From assembly GCF_001440475.1 (NCBI RefSeq), contig NZ_LLYB01000086.1:227002-259620 (forward strand): DNA of 32,619 bases. Direction: 5' to 3'. The DNA is from Bradyrhizobium lablabi. GTDB lineage: Bacteria > Pseudomonadota > Alphaproteobacteria > Rhizobiales > Xanthobacteraceae. A program made the position numbers and the translations under genes. Shown in pieces: positions 1 to 7,374 of the stretch (within the stretch, counting starts at the first letter, position 1; each line of letters starts with the position of its first letter). Under the pieces are notes generated by a model, which was not told the origin of the DNA, made no database searches, and saw only the letters and a list, made by a program, of their open reading frames with translations.

Positions 1-14
1 GGGAGGGAGCATCA

Positions 15-1373
15 TCACTCCGCCGCCGTGAGATGCGGCACCTTGCCGGCGATCTCGCGCGGCACCGGCGCCGCCCATGGCGCGCCGCGGCGTCGCTTGA
101 CGTCGACTTCCATCCAGTAGATTTCCCACCCTAACGTCGGCCCGATGCCGTCCATCGTCGCCGGGCCCTGAATGCTCCGCGCATGCGCGGCATCCAGGAA
201 CAGCATCGGCTTTTCGCCGCCGGACACCTTCTCGATCTCCTGCCGCAGCAGGCGGCGATACTGCACGATCGCCTTGTCGGATTGGCCGAGATGCTCGTTG
301 GTGCGGTCCTGGATCGGACCCATCGATTCCACCGCCCACTGGTCGTGGACGTTGATGTCGTTGCCCATGCCGGTATAGGTCGCGGTCGCCTGTTCGTGCG
401 GATCGAAGCCGTAATCGTTGCTCTTGTTCTTGCGCGACTTGTAATCCGGCAGCTCATACAGTTCGAGGCGCTGGTCGCGCATCTTCTTCTTGTCGACCGG
501 CGTCGTGTAGCTGGTGAAGATCGCGTACCAGTAGCAGTTCTCGTCATCGATCGGCACATGCCACTGCGTGATCGTCATCTCCTGGCTCATCGGAATGACG
601 AAGCCGTGCGGGAAAAGCTGGTTGGTGACGCGCACATGCGTGCGCTCTTCATCCAGCTCGCGCAGCGCGATCAGGCGCAGTCCGTATTCGGTGTGCTCGA
701 CATTGATGATCGGGTTGTCGTATTCGCGCAAAATCTTCGTCATCGGCATGTCGCTGCCGGCGGATGCGCCGCGGAACTGCTTGCCGTAGGCGGTGGACGT
801 GTCCTCATCCTCGAAGAAACGATGCAGGAATGAAGCGTGTGCCGGATCGATGCCGACTTCGAGGGCCTGCAGCCAATTGCAATTGATGTGGCCCTTGAAC
901 GAGAAGGTATGACTGTCGGGCGCGACGAAGCAGTCGATCTCCGGAAATGCCGGCGGCTCGCCTTCGCCGAGATAAGCCCAGAGGATGCCGCTCTTTTCGA
1001 CCACGGGGTAGGAGCGCTGCCTGATGCCCTGGCACAGCTTTGAATCCTTCGGCTCCGCGGGCGTCTCCAGGCATTGCCCGGAGACATCGAACAGCCAGCC
1101 GTGGAAGGCGCAGCGCAGCCCGCCGTTCTCAAGTCGCCCGAAGGCGAGGTCGGCGCCGCGATGCGCGCAGTGGCGATCGATCAGGCCGTAACGTCCCGCT
1201 TCGTCGCGAAATAGCACCAGGTTTTCGCCAAGCAGTTTTACGGGGCGAACCGGCCGCGATCCCTCGAGCTCGTCGACCAGCGCCGCCGGCTGCCAGTACA
1301 TCCGCATCAGCTTGCCGCAGGGGTCCTTGCGGCCGGTGCGGGTAATCAGGTCGTTCGCTTCCTGGCTCATCAT
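15..1373 (-). CDS. Rieske [2Fe-2S] aromatic ring-hydroxylating oxygenase, alpha subunit (phthalate 4,5-dioxygenase-like)
   Basis: Predicted catalytic subunit of a Rieske non-haem iron oxygenase, about 452 aa. The Rieske cluster motif is visible as CAH, 16 residues, then CAFH in the N-terminal third. The mononuclear iron site is the DPAHASFLH stretch (D-x2-H-x4-H). Overall length and the GFD/NDI-rich C-terminal part resemble the phthalate 4,5-dioxygenase type of monocomponent alpha subunits. The frame stays open upstream to 1688, but I start at the tandem ATG-ATG (1373/1370) because a GGAG lies about 9 bases upstream and the conserved protein begins there. The gene is divergent from an IclR regulator only about 97 bp away, which suggests local control. 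No reductase or ferredoxin gene is visible, so it must borrow one or have it beyond the left edge. The substrate is unknown; an aromatic carboxylate is a reasonable guess given the neighbouring benzoate genes. Confidence 0.9.
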   Translation of the reverse strand: MMSQEANDLITRTGRKDPCGKLMRMYWQPAALVDELEGSRPVRPVKLLGENLVLFRDEAGRYGLIDRHCAHRGADLAFGRLENGGLRCAFHGWLFDVSGQCLETPAEPKDSKLCQGIRQRSYPVVEKSGILWAYLGEGEPPAFPEIDCFVAPDSHTFSFKGHINCNWLQALEVGIDPAHASFLHRFFEDEDTSTAYGKQFRGASAGSDMPMTKILREYDNPIINVEHTEYGLRLIALRELDEERTHVRVTNQLFPHGFVIPMSQEMTITQWHVPIDDENCYWYAIFTSYTTPVDKKKMRDQRLELYELPDYKSRKNKSNDYGFDPHEQATATYTGMGNDINVHDQWAVESMGPIQDRTNEHLGQSDKAIVQYRRLLRQEIEKVSGGEKPMLFLDAAHARSIQGPATMDGIGPTLGWEIYWMEVDVKRRRGAPWAAPVPREIAGKVPHLTAAE

Positions 1374-1399
1374 GGCGAGGATCTCCGTCAGCTGGATTT

Positions 1400-1414
1400 G
1401 TTCGCCTATTGAAC
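1400..1414. promoter_or_regulatory. Candidate IclR-family operator between the Rieske oxygenase and iclR genes
   Basis: GTTCGCCTATTGAAC is an inverted repeat (GTTC, 7 bases, GAAC) in the 97-bp divergent promoter region. It resembles, at 10 of 15 positions, the site I recall for Pseudomonas PcaR (GTTCGATAATCGCAC). Position and symmetry fit autoregulation plus control of the oxygenase, but this is inference from one site. Confidence 0.4.
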
Positions 1415-1470
1415 TTTTGTGCGATTTTAGCGTAGGCTGGGCGTTAGGCAAGCGGATTATGGAGGCAGCG

Positions 1471-2262
1471 ATGCCGAAGCTTAAGCGCGCCGGAGACGCA
1501 GACAACCGCGGCGCCACTGATTTTATCGAAAGCCTCGACCGTGGCCTGCGCGTGCTCGAGGTGTTCGGCGGCAGCGGGCAGCCGATGACGCTGAGCGATC
1601 TCGCCAAGGCCGCCGACCTGCCGCGCGCCACTGCGCGGCGCATCCTGTTCACGCTGGAGCGCGCCGGCTTCGTCACCACCGACAGCAAGCTGTTCCGCCT
1701 GATGCCGCGCGTGCTGGTGCTGGCATCGAGCTATCTCGCCTCCAACCATGTCGTCTCGGTGCTGCAGCCGGCGCTGGATCGATTGTCGAGCGAGGCGCAG
1801 GAAATCTCGTCGATGGCGATCCTCGACGGCAACGATGTCGTCTTCATCGCGCGCGCCAGCCCGACGCGGATATTTTCGTCAGGCATCGATATCGGCTACC
1901 GCCTGCCGGCGTTCTGCACCTCGGTCGGCCGCGTGCTGCTGTCGCGGCTGACGGATGACGAACTCGCAAATGCGCTAGACGCGATGGACCTCACGGCGCT
2001 GACGCCGTTCACCGTCACCGACAGGAAATTATTGCTGAAGACGATCGTCAGGGATCGCGCGGCCGGCTATTCGCTGGTAGATCGCGAGGCAGAACCGGGC
2101 TTCCGCTCGATCTCGGTGCCGGTCCGCCGCTACGACGGCGCCATCGTCGCCGCCATCAACATGGGCGCACATGTCGACCGCGTATCGGCAGCCGAGATGG
2201 TCGAACGCTTCCTGCCGCGCTTGCAGGAGACGGCAGCCTCGGTCAAATCGATGCTGGTGTGA
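1471..2262 (+). CDS. IclR-family transcriptional regulator (PcaR/PcaU/PobR-like)
   Basis: Predicted DNA-binding regulator of 263 aa. Residues from about 15 to 75 form the winged helix-turn-helix (SLDRGLRVLEVF, then LSDLAKAADLPRATARRIL, then LERAGFV). The C-terminal IclR effector domain follows, with the conserved FCTSVGRVLLSRL and a C-terminal SISVPVRRYDG/AAINMG segment. The pattern is closest to the beta-ketoadipate regulators PcaR, PcaU and PobR. I chose ATG 1471 because GGAGG sits 5 bases upstream; the ATG at 1459 lacks such a site. It is divergent from the Rieske oxygenase, its most likely target. The stop overlaps the beginning of the next acetyltransferase gene (GTGA at 2259-2262), so the two may be co-translated. 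Confidence 0.9.
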   Translation: MPKLKRAGDADNRGATDFIESLDRGLRVLEVFGGSGQPMTLSDLAKAADLPRATARRILFTLERAGFVTTDSKLFRLMPRVLVLASSYLASNHVVSVLQPALDRLSSEAQEISSMAILDGNDVVFIARASPTRIFSSGIDIGYRLPAFCTSVGRVLLSRLTDDELANALDAMDLTALTPFTVTDRKLLLKTIVRDRAAGYSLVDREAEPGFRSISVPVRRYDGAIVAAINMGAHVDRVSAAEMVERFLPRLQETAASVKSMLV

Positions 2263-2264
2263 CG

Positions 2265-2753
2265 ATGATCGTCCGGTCTGAAACGCACGAGGATATTGCG
2301 GCGATTCATGTCGTCGAGGAAGTGGCGTTCGGCCAGTCGGCCGAAGCGCAACTGGTCGACGATCTGCGCGTGGCCGGCGATGCGATTTTCTCGCTGGTTG
2401 CCGTCGATGACGGAACGATCGTTGGCCACGTCCTGTTCTCGCGGATGAAAGCGCCGTTTCCGGCGCTGGCGCTCGCACCCGTCGCGGTGCTGCCCGAATA
2501 CCGACGGAAAGGTTTTGCCAGCCGGCTGATCCGCCAGGGTATCGCCCATAGCGAGGCCGCCGGCTGGCGCGGCATCTTCGTCCTCGGCGACCCCGCCTTC
2601 TACCGGCGTTTCGGCCTCGATGCCGGCAAGGCGAGCGGGTTCATCTCGCCTTATGCGGGGCCGCATCTGATGGTCCTGCCGCTTGGGGGAAATGAACTTT
2701 TGACGGATACGGGAGTCATCGAGCATGCCCCCGCTTTCGCGAAGCTCGGATAG
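2265..2753 (+). CDS. GNAT family N-acetyltransferase (YhbS-like)
   Basis: A 162-aa predicted acetyl-CoA-dependent N-acetyltransferase. The acetyl-CoA-binding motif A is in the middle (LAPVAVLPEYRRKGFASRLI, with R/Q-x-x-G-x-A), followed by VLGDPAFYRRFGL, the typical motif B of the YhbS/COG3153 subgroup. The ATG at 2265 gives the usual MIVR start. A GTG at 2259 in the same frame overlaps the iclR stop and is an alternative. Tight packing behind iclR suggests one transcript, although nothing in the protein points to aromatic metabolism. The substrate is unknown. Confidence 0.85.
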   Translation: MIVRSETHEDIAAIHVVEEVAFGQSAEAQLVDDLRVAGDAIFSLVAVDDGTIVGHVLFSRMKAPFPALALAPVAVLPEYRRKGFASRLIRQGIAHSEAAGWRGIFVLGDPAFYRRFGLDAGKASGFISPYAGPHLMVLPLGGNELLTDTGVIEHAPAFAKLG

Positions 2754-2798
2754 GCCCCGCAGAAAAAGCGCGTGAAGCTTGGTGATGCTATTTCCCTC

Positions 2799-2880
2799 GT
2801 CATTGCGAGGAGCAAAGCGACGAAGCAATCCATCTATCCCTGCGTTGAGGAATGGATTGCTTCGCTGCGCTCGCAATGAC
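2799..2880. repeat. Palindromic intergenic repeat (GTCATTGCGAG type)
   Basis: The element begins GTCATTGCGAGGAGC and ends GCTCGCAATGAC, with the inner arms CGAAGCAATCCA and TGGATTGCTTCG. The whole 82 bases can fold into one long imperfect hairpin. It lies between two converging genes, where it could act as a bidirectional transcription stop. Elements with this core are common in Bradyrhizobium intergenic regions. Confidence 0.85.
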
Positions 2881-2908
2881 GGGGATAGGCTGCGGAGTGC
2901 AAACAACG

Positions 2909-3391
2909 CTAGGCTGGACGCTTCCATTCCGTTCTAAGCAAGGACATCAGGCGCATGGACCGGAAGGTGCCATCCGCGTCCCGGTGGATGTCGCGGACGA
3001 TGCCTTCCTCGACGAATCCGTTCTTCAGGTAGGCGCGATAGGCCCGTTCGTTGTCTTCAAACACAAACAGCTCGACGCGATGCGCGCCCAATTCGTCGAA
3101 GCAGACCTTCAGGACGGACTGCAGGAGCCGCGAGCCGATGCCGCGCCCGGCATCCTGCACGGCGATACGGCGAAGCCGCACGCATTGATTCTCGCTTCCG
3201 ACATTCTGCAGGATCGCGAATCCCGCAATGTCGGCGCCGTCGCGCGCCAGATAATATCTGCAGGACGTATTCTCGATTGCCGAGGCATGCTGCTCGGCGT
3301 CCCACCGGCCGACCAGGCGCGCATAGCCCTCGCCGCGCTCGACGCGCATCATCGCTGGAATGTCTGAGCTGGACGCGATCTCGATTTTCAT
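2909..3391 (-). CDS. GNAT family N-acetyltransferase
   Basis: A 160-aa predicted N-acetyltransferase of the RimI-like group. Motif A is RRIAVQDAGRGIGSRLLQ (Q-x-x-G-R-G-I-G), which binds the acetyl-CoA pyrophosphate. Motif B follows as ELFVFEDNERAYRAYLKNGF, with the usual N-x-x-A-Y-R-x-Y-x-K-x-G-F ending. The gene follows the kinase-like gene by about 24 bases on the same strand and is probably its last operon partner. The start ATG at 3391 has only a weak GGTGAAG upstream, which fits translation coupled to the upstream gene. The substrate cannot be read from the sequence. Confidence 0.85.
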   Translation of the reverse strand: MKIEIASSSDIPAMMRVERGEGYARLVGRWDAEQHASAIENTSCRYYLARDGADIAGFAILQNVGSENQCVRLRRIAVQDAGRGIGSRLLQSVLKVCFDELGAHRVELFVFEDNERAYRAYLKNGFVEEGIVRDIHRDADGTFRSMRLMSLLRTEWKRPA

Positions 3392-3415
3392 GGCTTCACC
3401 ATTGACGATGGCCCG

Positions 3416-3955
3416 TCATGCCGGAACGTTCAATCCGAAATGCTCGACGATCTTCTGCGCAGTCACTTCTGCCGGATTCGAACTGGTGTCCAGCCTGAGG
3501 CAGTCGGCCCGCGGCACGGCGGTGAGGTCGTAGCGGTCGAGCTCGCGGAGCAAATGTTCTCCTGAAGATATCTTGCGCCGCGCCACCCGGTCGGGATGGC
3601 CGACCCGGCGCAATGATTCCTCGCGCGAACAATGCAGGAAGACCGGCAGCAGCTCGCCCCGGTGACGCTGCACGATCTCCTCGATGTTGCCGAATTGCTC
3701 CCGGTCCTCAGGCTCGGCATAGCAGAACGTCGTGACCAGCAGCGGCACGCGGTGCTCGGCGGCGGCGCCAAGGGCCGAACGCCTGACGTCATGGACGAGC
3801 TCCCAGAAGCCGGGCGCGCCGAACTCGAAGACCGTGAGTGCCAGGTCGATGGCGGCGTGGTTGTCCATCAGCCGGCCCGGCACGATCCGGAGCAGCGCTT
3901 TTGCGACCGTGAGCTTGCCGACAGCGGGCGCCCCATGGAGAAAAAGCAGTTTCAT
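3416..3955 (-). CDS. P-loop kinase-like ATPase
   Basis: A 179-aa small P-loop NTPase. Walker A is at residues 8-16 (GAPAVGKLT), right after a buried beta strand (KLLFLH). The rest has the alternating layout of small-molecule or nucleoside kinases: a VFLHC strand, an arginine-rich lid-like helix region (SREESLRRVGHPDRVARRKI) and a C-terminal strand LRLDTSSNPAEV, as in shikimate/chloramphenicol-phosphotransferase-like AAA proteins. The phosphate acceptor is unknown. It lies 24 bases upstream of a GNAT gene and downstream of a PilZ/membrane-protein pair. Confidence 0.75.
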   Translation of the reverse strand: MKLLFLHGAPAVGKLTVAKALLRIVPGRLMDNHAAIDLALTVFEFGAPGFWELVHDVRRSALGAAAEHRVPLLVTTFCYAEPEDREQFGNIEEIVQRHRGELLPVFLHCSREESLRRVGHPDRVARRKISSGEHLLRELDRYDLTAVPRADCLRLDTSSNPAEVTAQKIVEHFGLNVPA

Positions 3956-3980
3956 GTGGCATCAGTATCGCGGCTGGGCC

Positions 3981-4202
3981 CTAAGGCGGCAAGCGCTTGA
4001 GGGCGGCTTCGATCGCTTCGAACTTGGCGACGATCTGCGGCGTCACCAGATAGCGCAGCATCGCCGCGAGCGACAGGCCGACAACGGTCGCGATAATCGC
4101 GTACTGCGTCACCAATGCCAGCAATATCGCGCGCAGCCCGCGCCGGACTTTCGGCGGCTTGGCCGCGGCGAGAAGGGCGTCTTCGCCTTCAACGCTGCTC
4201 AT
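3981..4202 (-). CDS. Small one-helix membrane protein of unknown function
   Basis: A 73-aa protein not assigned to a known family. A charged N-terminus (SSVEGEDALLAAAKPPKVRRG) precedes one hydrophobic helix (about residues 25-50, AILLALVTQYAIIATVVGLSLAAML), followed by an amphipathic tail. The frame extends upstream to 4289, but the ATG at 4202 is preferred because it lies just 5 bases after the PilZ stop. That spacing implies one transcript with the PilZ gene and raises the possibility of a membrane partner for it. Confidence 0.6.
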   Translation of the reverse strand: MSSVEGEDALLAAAKPPKVRRGLRAILLALVTQYAIIATVVGLSLAAMLRYLVTPQIVAKFEAIEAALKRLPP

Positions 4203-4207
4203 GCGAT

Positions 4208-4567
4208 CTAGAATTCGTTCAGGAGCTGATTGAGCCGCGACTTCAGCCGTCGGTTGGACCGCTCGCTGGCGCGGAGCTTGCGCGCCCATTCCAAGGGAAT
4301 AACGCTGCTCATGTCGTGCTCGCCACAGAACATCAGGCCCGCTGTGTTGTGATCGCGCCAGACGGGGCGGGCATGACAGGAAAGCCCCCGGCGCACGACT
4401 TCGAAATCGATCTGGTCTGGCAGGATGGCCGAATTCTCGAATTCGATCTTCGCGCCGCCCCGGCTGAAATTTCGCACGATGCAGTCAAGCGTCGAGTTGC
4501 GCGCGTTGAACGCGATCATTCCGCCGTAATAGACGCGGCCTCTCGGGTGTCGACGGCGCTCCAGCAC
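4208..4567 (-). CDS. PilZ domain protein (putative cyclic-di-GMP receptor)
   Basis: A 119-aa protein with a PilZ domain at about residues 1-85. The c-di-GMP-binding signatures are an arginine cluster ERRRHPRGRV at the N-terminus (RxxxR) and NFSRGGAKI, where N replaces the usual D of the D/NxSxxG motif. A C-terminal basic helix (about residues 90-119, rich in R, K, L and S) may be a coiled coil or partner-binding segment. The start is a GTG at 4567 with GGAGGA 5-6 bases upstream; there is no competing in-frame ATG. It is followed immediately by a small membrane protein, suggesting a paired function at the membrane. Confidence 0.85.
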   Translation of the reverse strand: MLERRRHPRGRVYYGGMIAFNARNSTLDCIVRNFSRGGAKIEFENSAILPDQIDFEVVRRGLSCHARPVWRDHNTAGLMFCGEHDMSSVIPLEWARKLRASERSNRRLKSRLNQLLNEF

Positions 4568-4748
4568 GATTGTCCTCCATGCGATTAACGCTTTGGTAAC
4601 ACTCCTTCAGGGTGTGTTGCAGCCGTCGTTCGCATGGAACTTGTATAAGGGTTAATGGTGGCGCTGGCTTCCACCTGCAACCGTCGAGCGCATACCTTCA
4701 GCGCGACCGGAAACCAGGCTCCTGCGGCTTGCACTTTCGCAGAAATGG

Positions 4749-5699
4749 TCAGGAGACCGCGCTGCGCAGCCCGAACGCGTGCTTGTCGTGCAGCACCGGC
4801 GCCACCGCATCGCTGAGCCGCGCCGCCGCCGCATCGACGGAAAGTCCCGCGGTATCGACCACGGCCGACGCGCGGGCATAGAGCGGCTCGCGGCTGATCA
4901 GGATGTTGCGCAATTCGGCCATCGCCGAGCGATCGTCCGCCATCGGGCGCAGATCGCCCTGGCCGCGGACGCGGGCCATGTGCTCTTCCGGCTCGGCCTT
5001 CAGCCAGATGGTGTAGAAAGACGACAGGATCAGGTCGAAGGTCAGCGGCTCGGAAACGATGCCGCCGCCGGTCGCCAGCACCATCAGCTCCTTGCGCGCC
5101 AGCAATTGCGACAGTGCCGCCTGCTCCATGCGGCGAAAGCCTTCCTGGCCGTAGAGCGCGATGATCTCGGCGACGGACAATCCGTTCTGCGCCTCGACCT
5201 CCTTGTTGAGCTCGACGAATTTCCAGCCGATCTTCTTCGCCAGCATCCTGCCGAGGGTGGATTTGCCGGCGCCGCGCAGGCCGATCAGGGCGATGCCGGC
5301 AAAGCTGATCCGTCGCTGCGCCGACAGGCCGCCGCCGGCCAGGGCATCCTTGGCCTGCGCGATCTGGGCCGGCGTCGCCTTGCGCAGGAGATCGCGAATG
5401 ACTGCCCAGTCCGGCGTTGGCTCGGCGGACGGAATCAGATCTTCGAGATGCGCGCCCATCGCGTTCGACACGCGCCTCAGCAGCACGATCGAAACATTGC
5501 CCTTGCCGCTTTCGAGCTGCGCGATGTAGCGCTCGGAAATTCCGGAAACCTTGGCGAGCACTTTGCGCGACATGCCGCGAAGGGCGCGCATGGTGCGCAC
5601 ACGCTGGCCGAGCTGCTCGAGAAAGCCGGATTCGGGGTCGCTGGCCTCGGTCATTTCCTCGTTCGGCTTTACCTGCGGTTGAACGGATTTCGGAAACAT
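4749..5699 (-). CDS. boxR: BoxR/BzdR-type regulator: XRE helix-turn-helix fused to a shikimate-kinase-like domain
   Basis: A 316-aa predicted benzoyl-CoA-responsive repressor of the box genes. An XRE-type HTH covers about residues 27-88 (LGQRVRTMRALRGMSRKVLA then ISERYIAQLESGKGN). A linker follows, then a shikimate-kinase-like domain with an intact Walker A (GLRGAGKST, about 140-148), the ATGGG segment and ISREPLYARAS near the C-terminus. This fusion is diagnostic of the BzdR/BoxR family, in which the kinase-like domain binds benzoyl-CoA rather than shikimate. It is divergent from bclA with 81 bp between them. The start is uncertain: I use ATG 5699, but ATG 5654 (MTEAS) and TTG 5723 are possible. 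Confidence 0.92.
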   Translation of the reverse strand: MFPKSVQPQVKPNEEMTEASDPESGFLEQLGQRVRTMRALRGMSRKVLAKVSGISERYIAQLESGKGNVSIVLLRRVSNAMGAHLEDLIPSAEPTPDWAVIRDLLRKATPAQIAQAKDALAGGGLSAQRRISFAGIALIGLRGAGKSTLGRMLAKKIGWKFVELNKEVEAQNGLSVAEIIALYGQEGFRRMEQAALSQLLARKELMVLATGGGIVSEPLTFDLILSSFYTIWLKAEPEEHMARVRGQGDLRPMADDRSAMAELRNILISREPLYARASAVVDTAGLSVDAAAARLSDAVAPVLHDKHAFGLRSAVS

Positions 5700-5744
5700 A
5701 ATGCCGATGAGGATTGACAGCAAGCGCAGCCGGTGTCTTTGTAT

Positions 5745-5756
5745 GAATTATAATTC
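5745..5756. promoter_or_regulatory. Perfect 12-bp palindrome overlapping a TATAAT box upstream of bclA
   Basis: GAATTATAATTC is its own reverse complement and contains TATAAT (5749-5754), a perfect -10 hexamer for bclA. No good -35 is found at normal spacing; TTGACA at 5714-5719 is 29 bases away. A -10 embedded in a palindrome with no -35 suggests regulated or activator-dependent transcription. No TGCA motif occurs here, unlike in front of boxC. Confidence 0.45.
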
Positions 5757-5780
5757 TTAAAAACTGAGGGGAGAAGCGTC

Positions 5781-7328
5781 GTGAGCGGCACGTCCGGTTC
5801 GTACAATGCGGTGACCTGGCTGCTCGACCGCAATGTCGAGGAGGGGCGCGGGGCAAAGCTCGCCTTCACCGACACCGTCACCGAACTCACCTATGGCGAT
5901 CTGCAGCGGCAGACCCGCCGCGTCGCCAACATGCTGCGCCGGCTCGGCGTCCGCCGCGAAGAGCGCGTGGCGATGATCATGCTGGATACGGTGGACTTCC
6001 CCTGCGTGTTCCTCGGCGCGATCCGCGCCGGCATCGTGCCGGTGCCGCTCAACACGCTGCTGACGTCGGAGCAGTATGCCTACATTCTCGGGGATTGCCG
6101 CGCGCGCGTGCTGTTCGTCTCCGAAGCGCTGCTGCCGGTCGTGAAAGACATTGTCGCTCGGATGCCCGATCTCGAACACATCGTCGTGTCGGGCAAGGAC
6201 GCCCATGGCCACAAGAAACTCTCCGATGAATTGGCGCGCGAGAGCGATACCTTTGCGACCGCCGCGACGCATCCCGACGAGCCCGCGTTCTGGCTCTATT
6301 CGTCCGGCTCGACCGGCATGCCGAAGGGCGTGCGGCATCTGCACGCCAATCTCGCCGCCACCGCCGATACCTACGCCAGACAGGTGCTCGGCATTCGCGA
6401 GAACGATGTCTGCCTCTCGGCGGCAAAACTGTTCTTCGCCTATGGCCTCGGCAATGCGCTGACGTTTCCGATGTCGGTCGGCGCAAGCACGGTGCTGCAC
6501 ACGGACCGGCCGACGCCGGCCGCGATGTTCGCGCTGATGAACAAGTATAATCCGACCATCTTCTACGGCGTGCCGACGCTGTTCGCCGCGATGCTCAACG
6601 ACGAGACGGTGAAGGATGCCCGCGCCGGCAATCGCCTGCGCATCTGCACCTCCGCCGGCGAGGCGCTGCCGGAATCGGTCGGCAACGCCTGGAAAGCACG
6701 CTTCGCCGTCGACATTCTCGACGGCGTCGGCTCGACCGAACTGCTGCACATCTTCCTGTCCAACGCCCCCGGCGACATCAAATACGGCTCCTCGGGGCGG
6801 CCGGTGCCCGGCTACAAGGTGCGGCTGGTCAATGAAGCAGGCGCCGAGGTGCCCGACGGCGAAGTCGGCGAACTGCTGGTCGATGCGCCCTCGGCCGGCG
6901 AGGGCTACTGGAATCAGCGTGCCAAGAGCCGCGCGACCTTCGAAGGCCCCTGGACCCGCACCGGCGACAAATATACTCGCGATTCCGATGGCCGTTACAC
7001 TTTCTGCGGCCGCGCCGACGACATGTTCAAGGTCTCCGGCATCTGGGTATCCCCGTTCGAGGTCGAGAGCGCGCTGATCACCCACCCGGCGGTACTGGAA
7101 GCCGCCGTCGTGCCGGAATCCGATCCGGAAGGATTATTGAAGCCTAAAGCCTTTGTCGTATTGCGGCCCGGCGCCAAAACCGATGATCTGCACGAAGTGC
7201 TGAAGGAGCACGTCAAGCAGAAGATCGGCGCGTGGAAATACCCGCGATGGATCGACGTGGTCGACAGCCTGCCGAAGACGGCGACGGGCAAGATTCAGCG
7301 GTTCAAGCTGCGGGACGGTGCGAATTAA
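5781..7328 (+). CDS. bclA: Benzoate-CoA ligase
   Basis: A 515-aa acyl-CoA synthetase of the ANL superfamily that activates benzoate with ATP and CoA to benzoyl-CoA, the entry step of the box pathway. Visible motifs are the phosphate-binding loop YSSGSTGMPKGV, the aryl-substrate region FFAYGLGNALTFP, GVGSTELLHIFLSN, TGDKY and the C-terminal PKTATGKIQRF with the catalytic lysine near residue 504. The sequence matches benzoate-CoA ligases rather than longer acetyl-CoA synthetases. The start is GTG 5781, preceded by GAGGGGAG with 7 bases spacing. It is divergent from boxR and heads a run with the hydrolase and DUF309 genes. Confidence 0.95.
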   Translation: MSGTSGSYNAVTWLLDRNVEEGRGAKLAFTDTVTELTYGDLQRQTRRVANMLRRLGVRREERVAMIMLDTVDFPCVFLGAIRAGIVPVPLNTLLTSEQYAYILGDCRARVLFVSEALLPVVKDIVARMPDLEHIVVSGKDAHGHKKLSDELARESDTFATAATHPDEPAFWLYSSGSTGMPKGVRHLHANLAATADTYARQVLGIRENDVCLSAAKLFFAYGLGNALTFPMSVGASTVLHTDRPTPAAMFALMNKYNPTIFYGVPTLFAAMLNDETVKDARAGNRLRICTSAGEALPESVGNAWKARFAVDILDGVGSTELLHIFLSNAPGDIKYGSSGRPVPGYKVRLVNEAGAEVPDGEVGELLVDAPSAGEGYWNQRAKSRATFEGPWTRTGDKYTRDSDGRYTFCGRADDMFKVSGIWVSPFEVESALITHPAVLEAAVVPESDPEGLLKPKAFVVLRPGAKTDDLHEVLKEHVKQKIGAWKYPRWIDVVDSLPKTATGKIQRFKLRDGAN

Positions 7329-7374
7329 ATGAGCCGTCAAGCCCGGCCATGATGGAGCAAGCGGACACAGCAGC

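Noticed and set aside
1374..1688. Upstream extension of the Rieske oxygenase
   Set aside because: It would run through the iclR coding region; the conserved protein starts at the ATG pair at 1373/1370.
5714..5754. TTGACA and TATAAT as one bclA promoter
   Set aside because: The spacing is 29 bases, too long for sigma70.
5757..7085. 442-codon open frame antisense to bclA
   Set aside because: A byproduct of high GC; its composition (H, R, G, A-rich) is typical of an antisense shadow and bclA is unmistakable.
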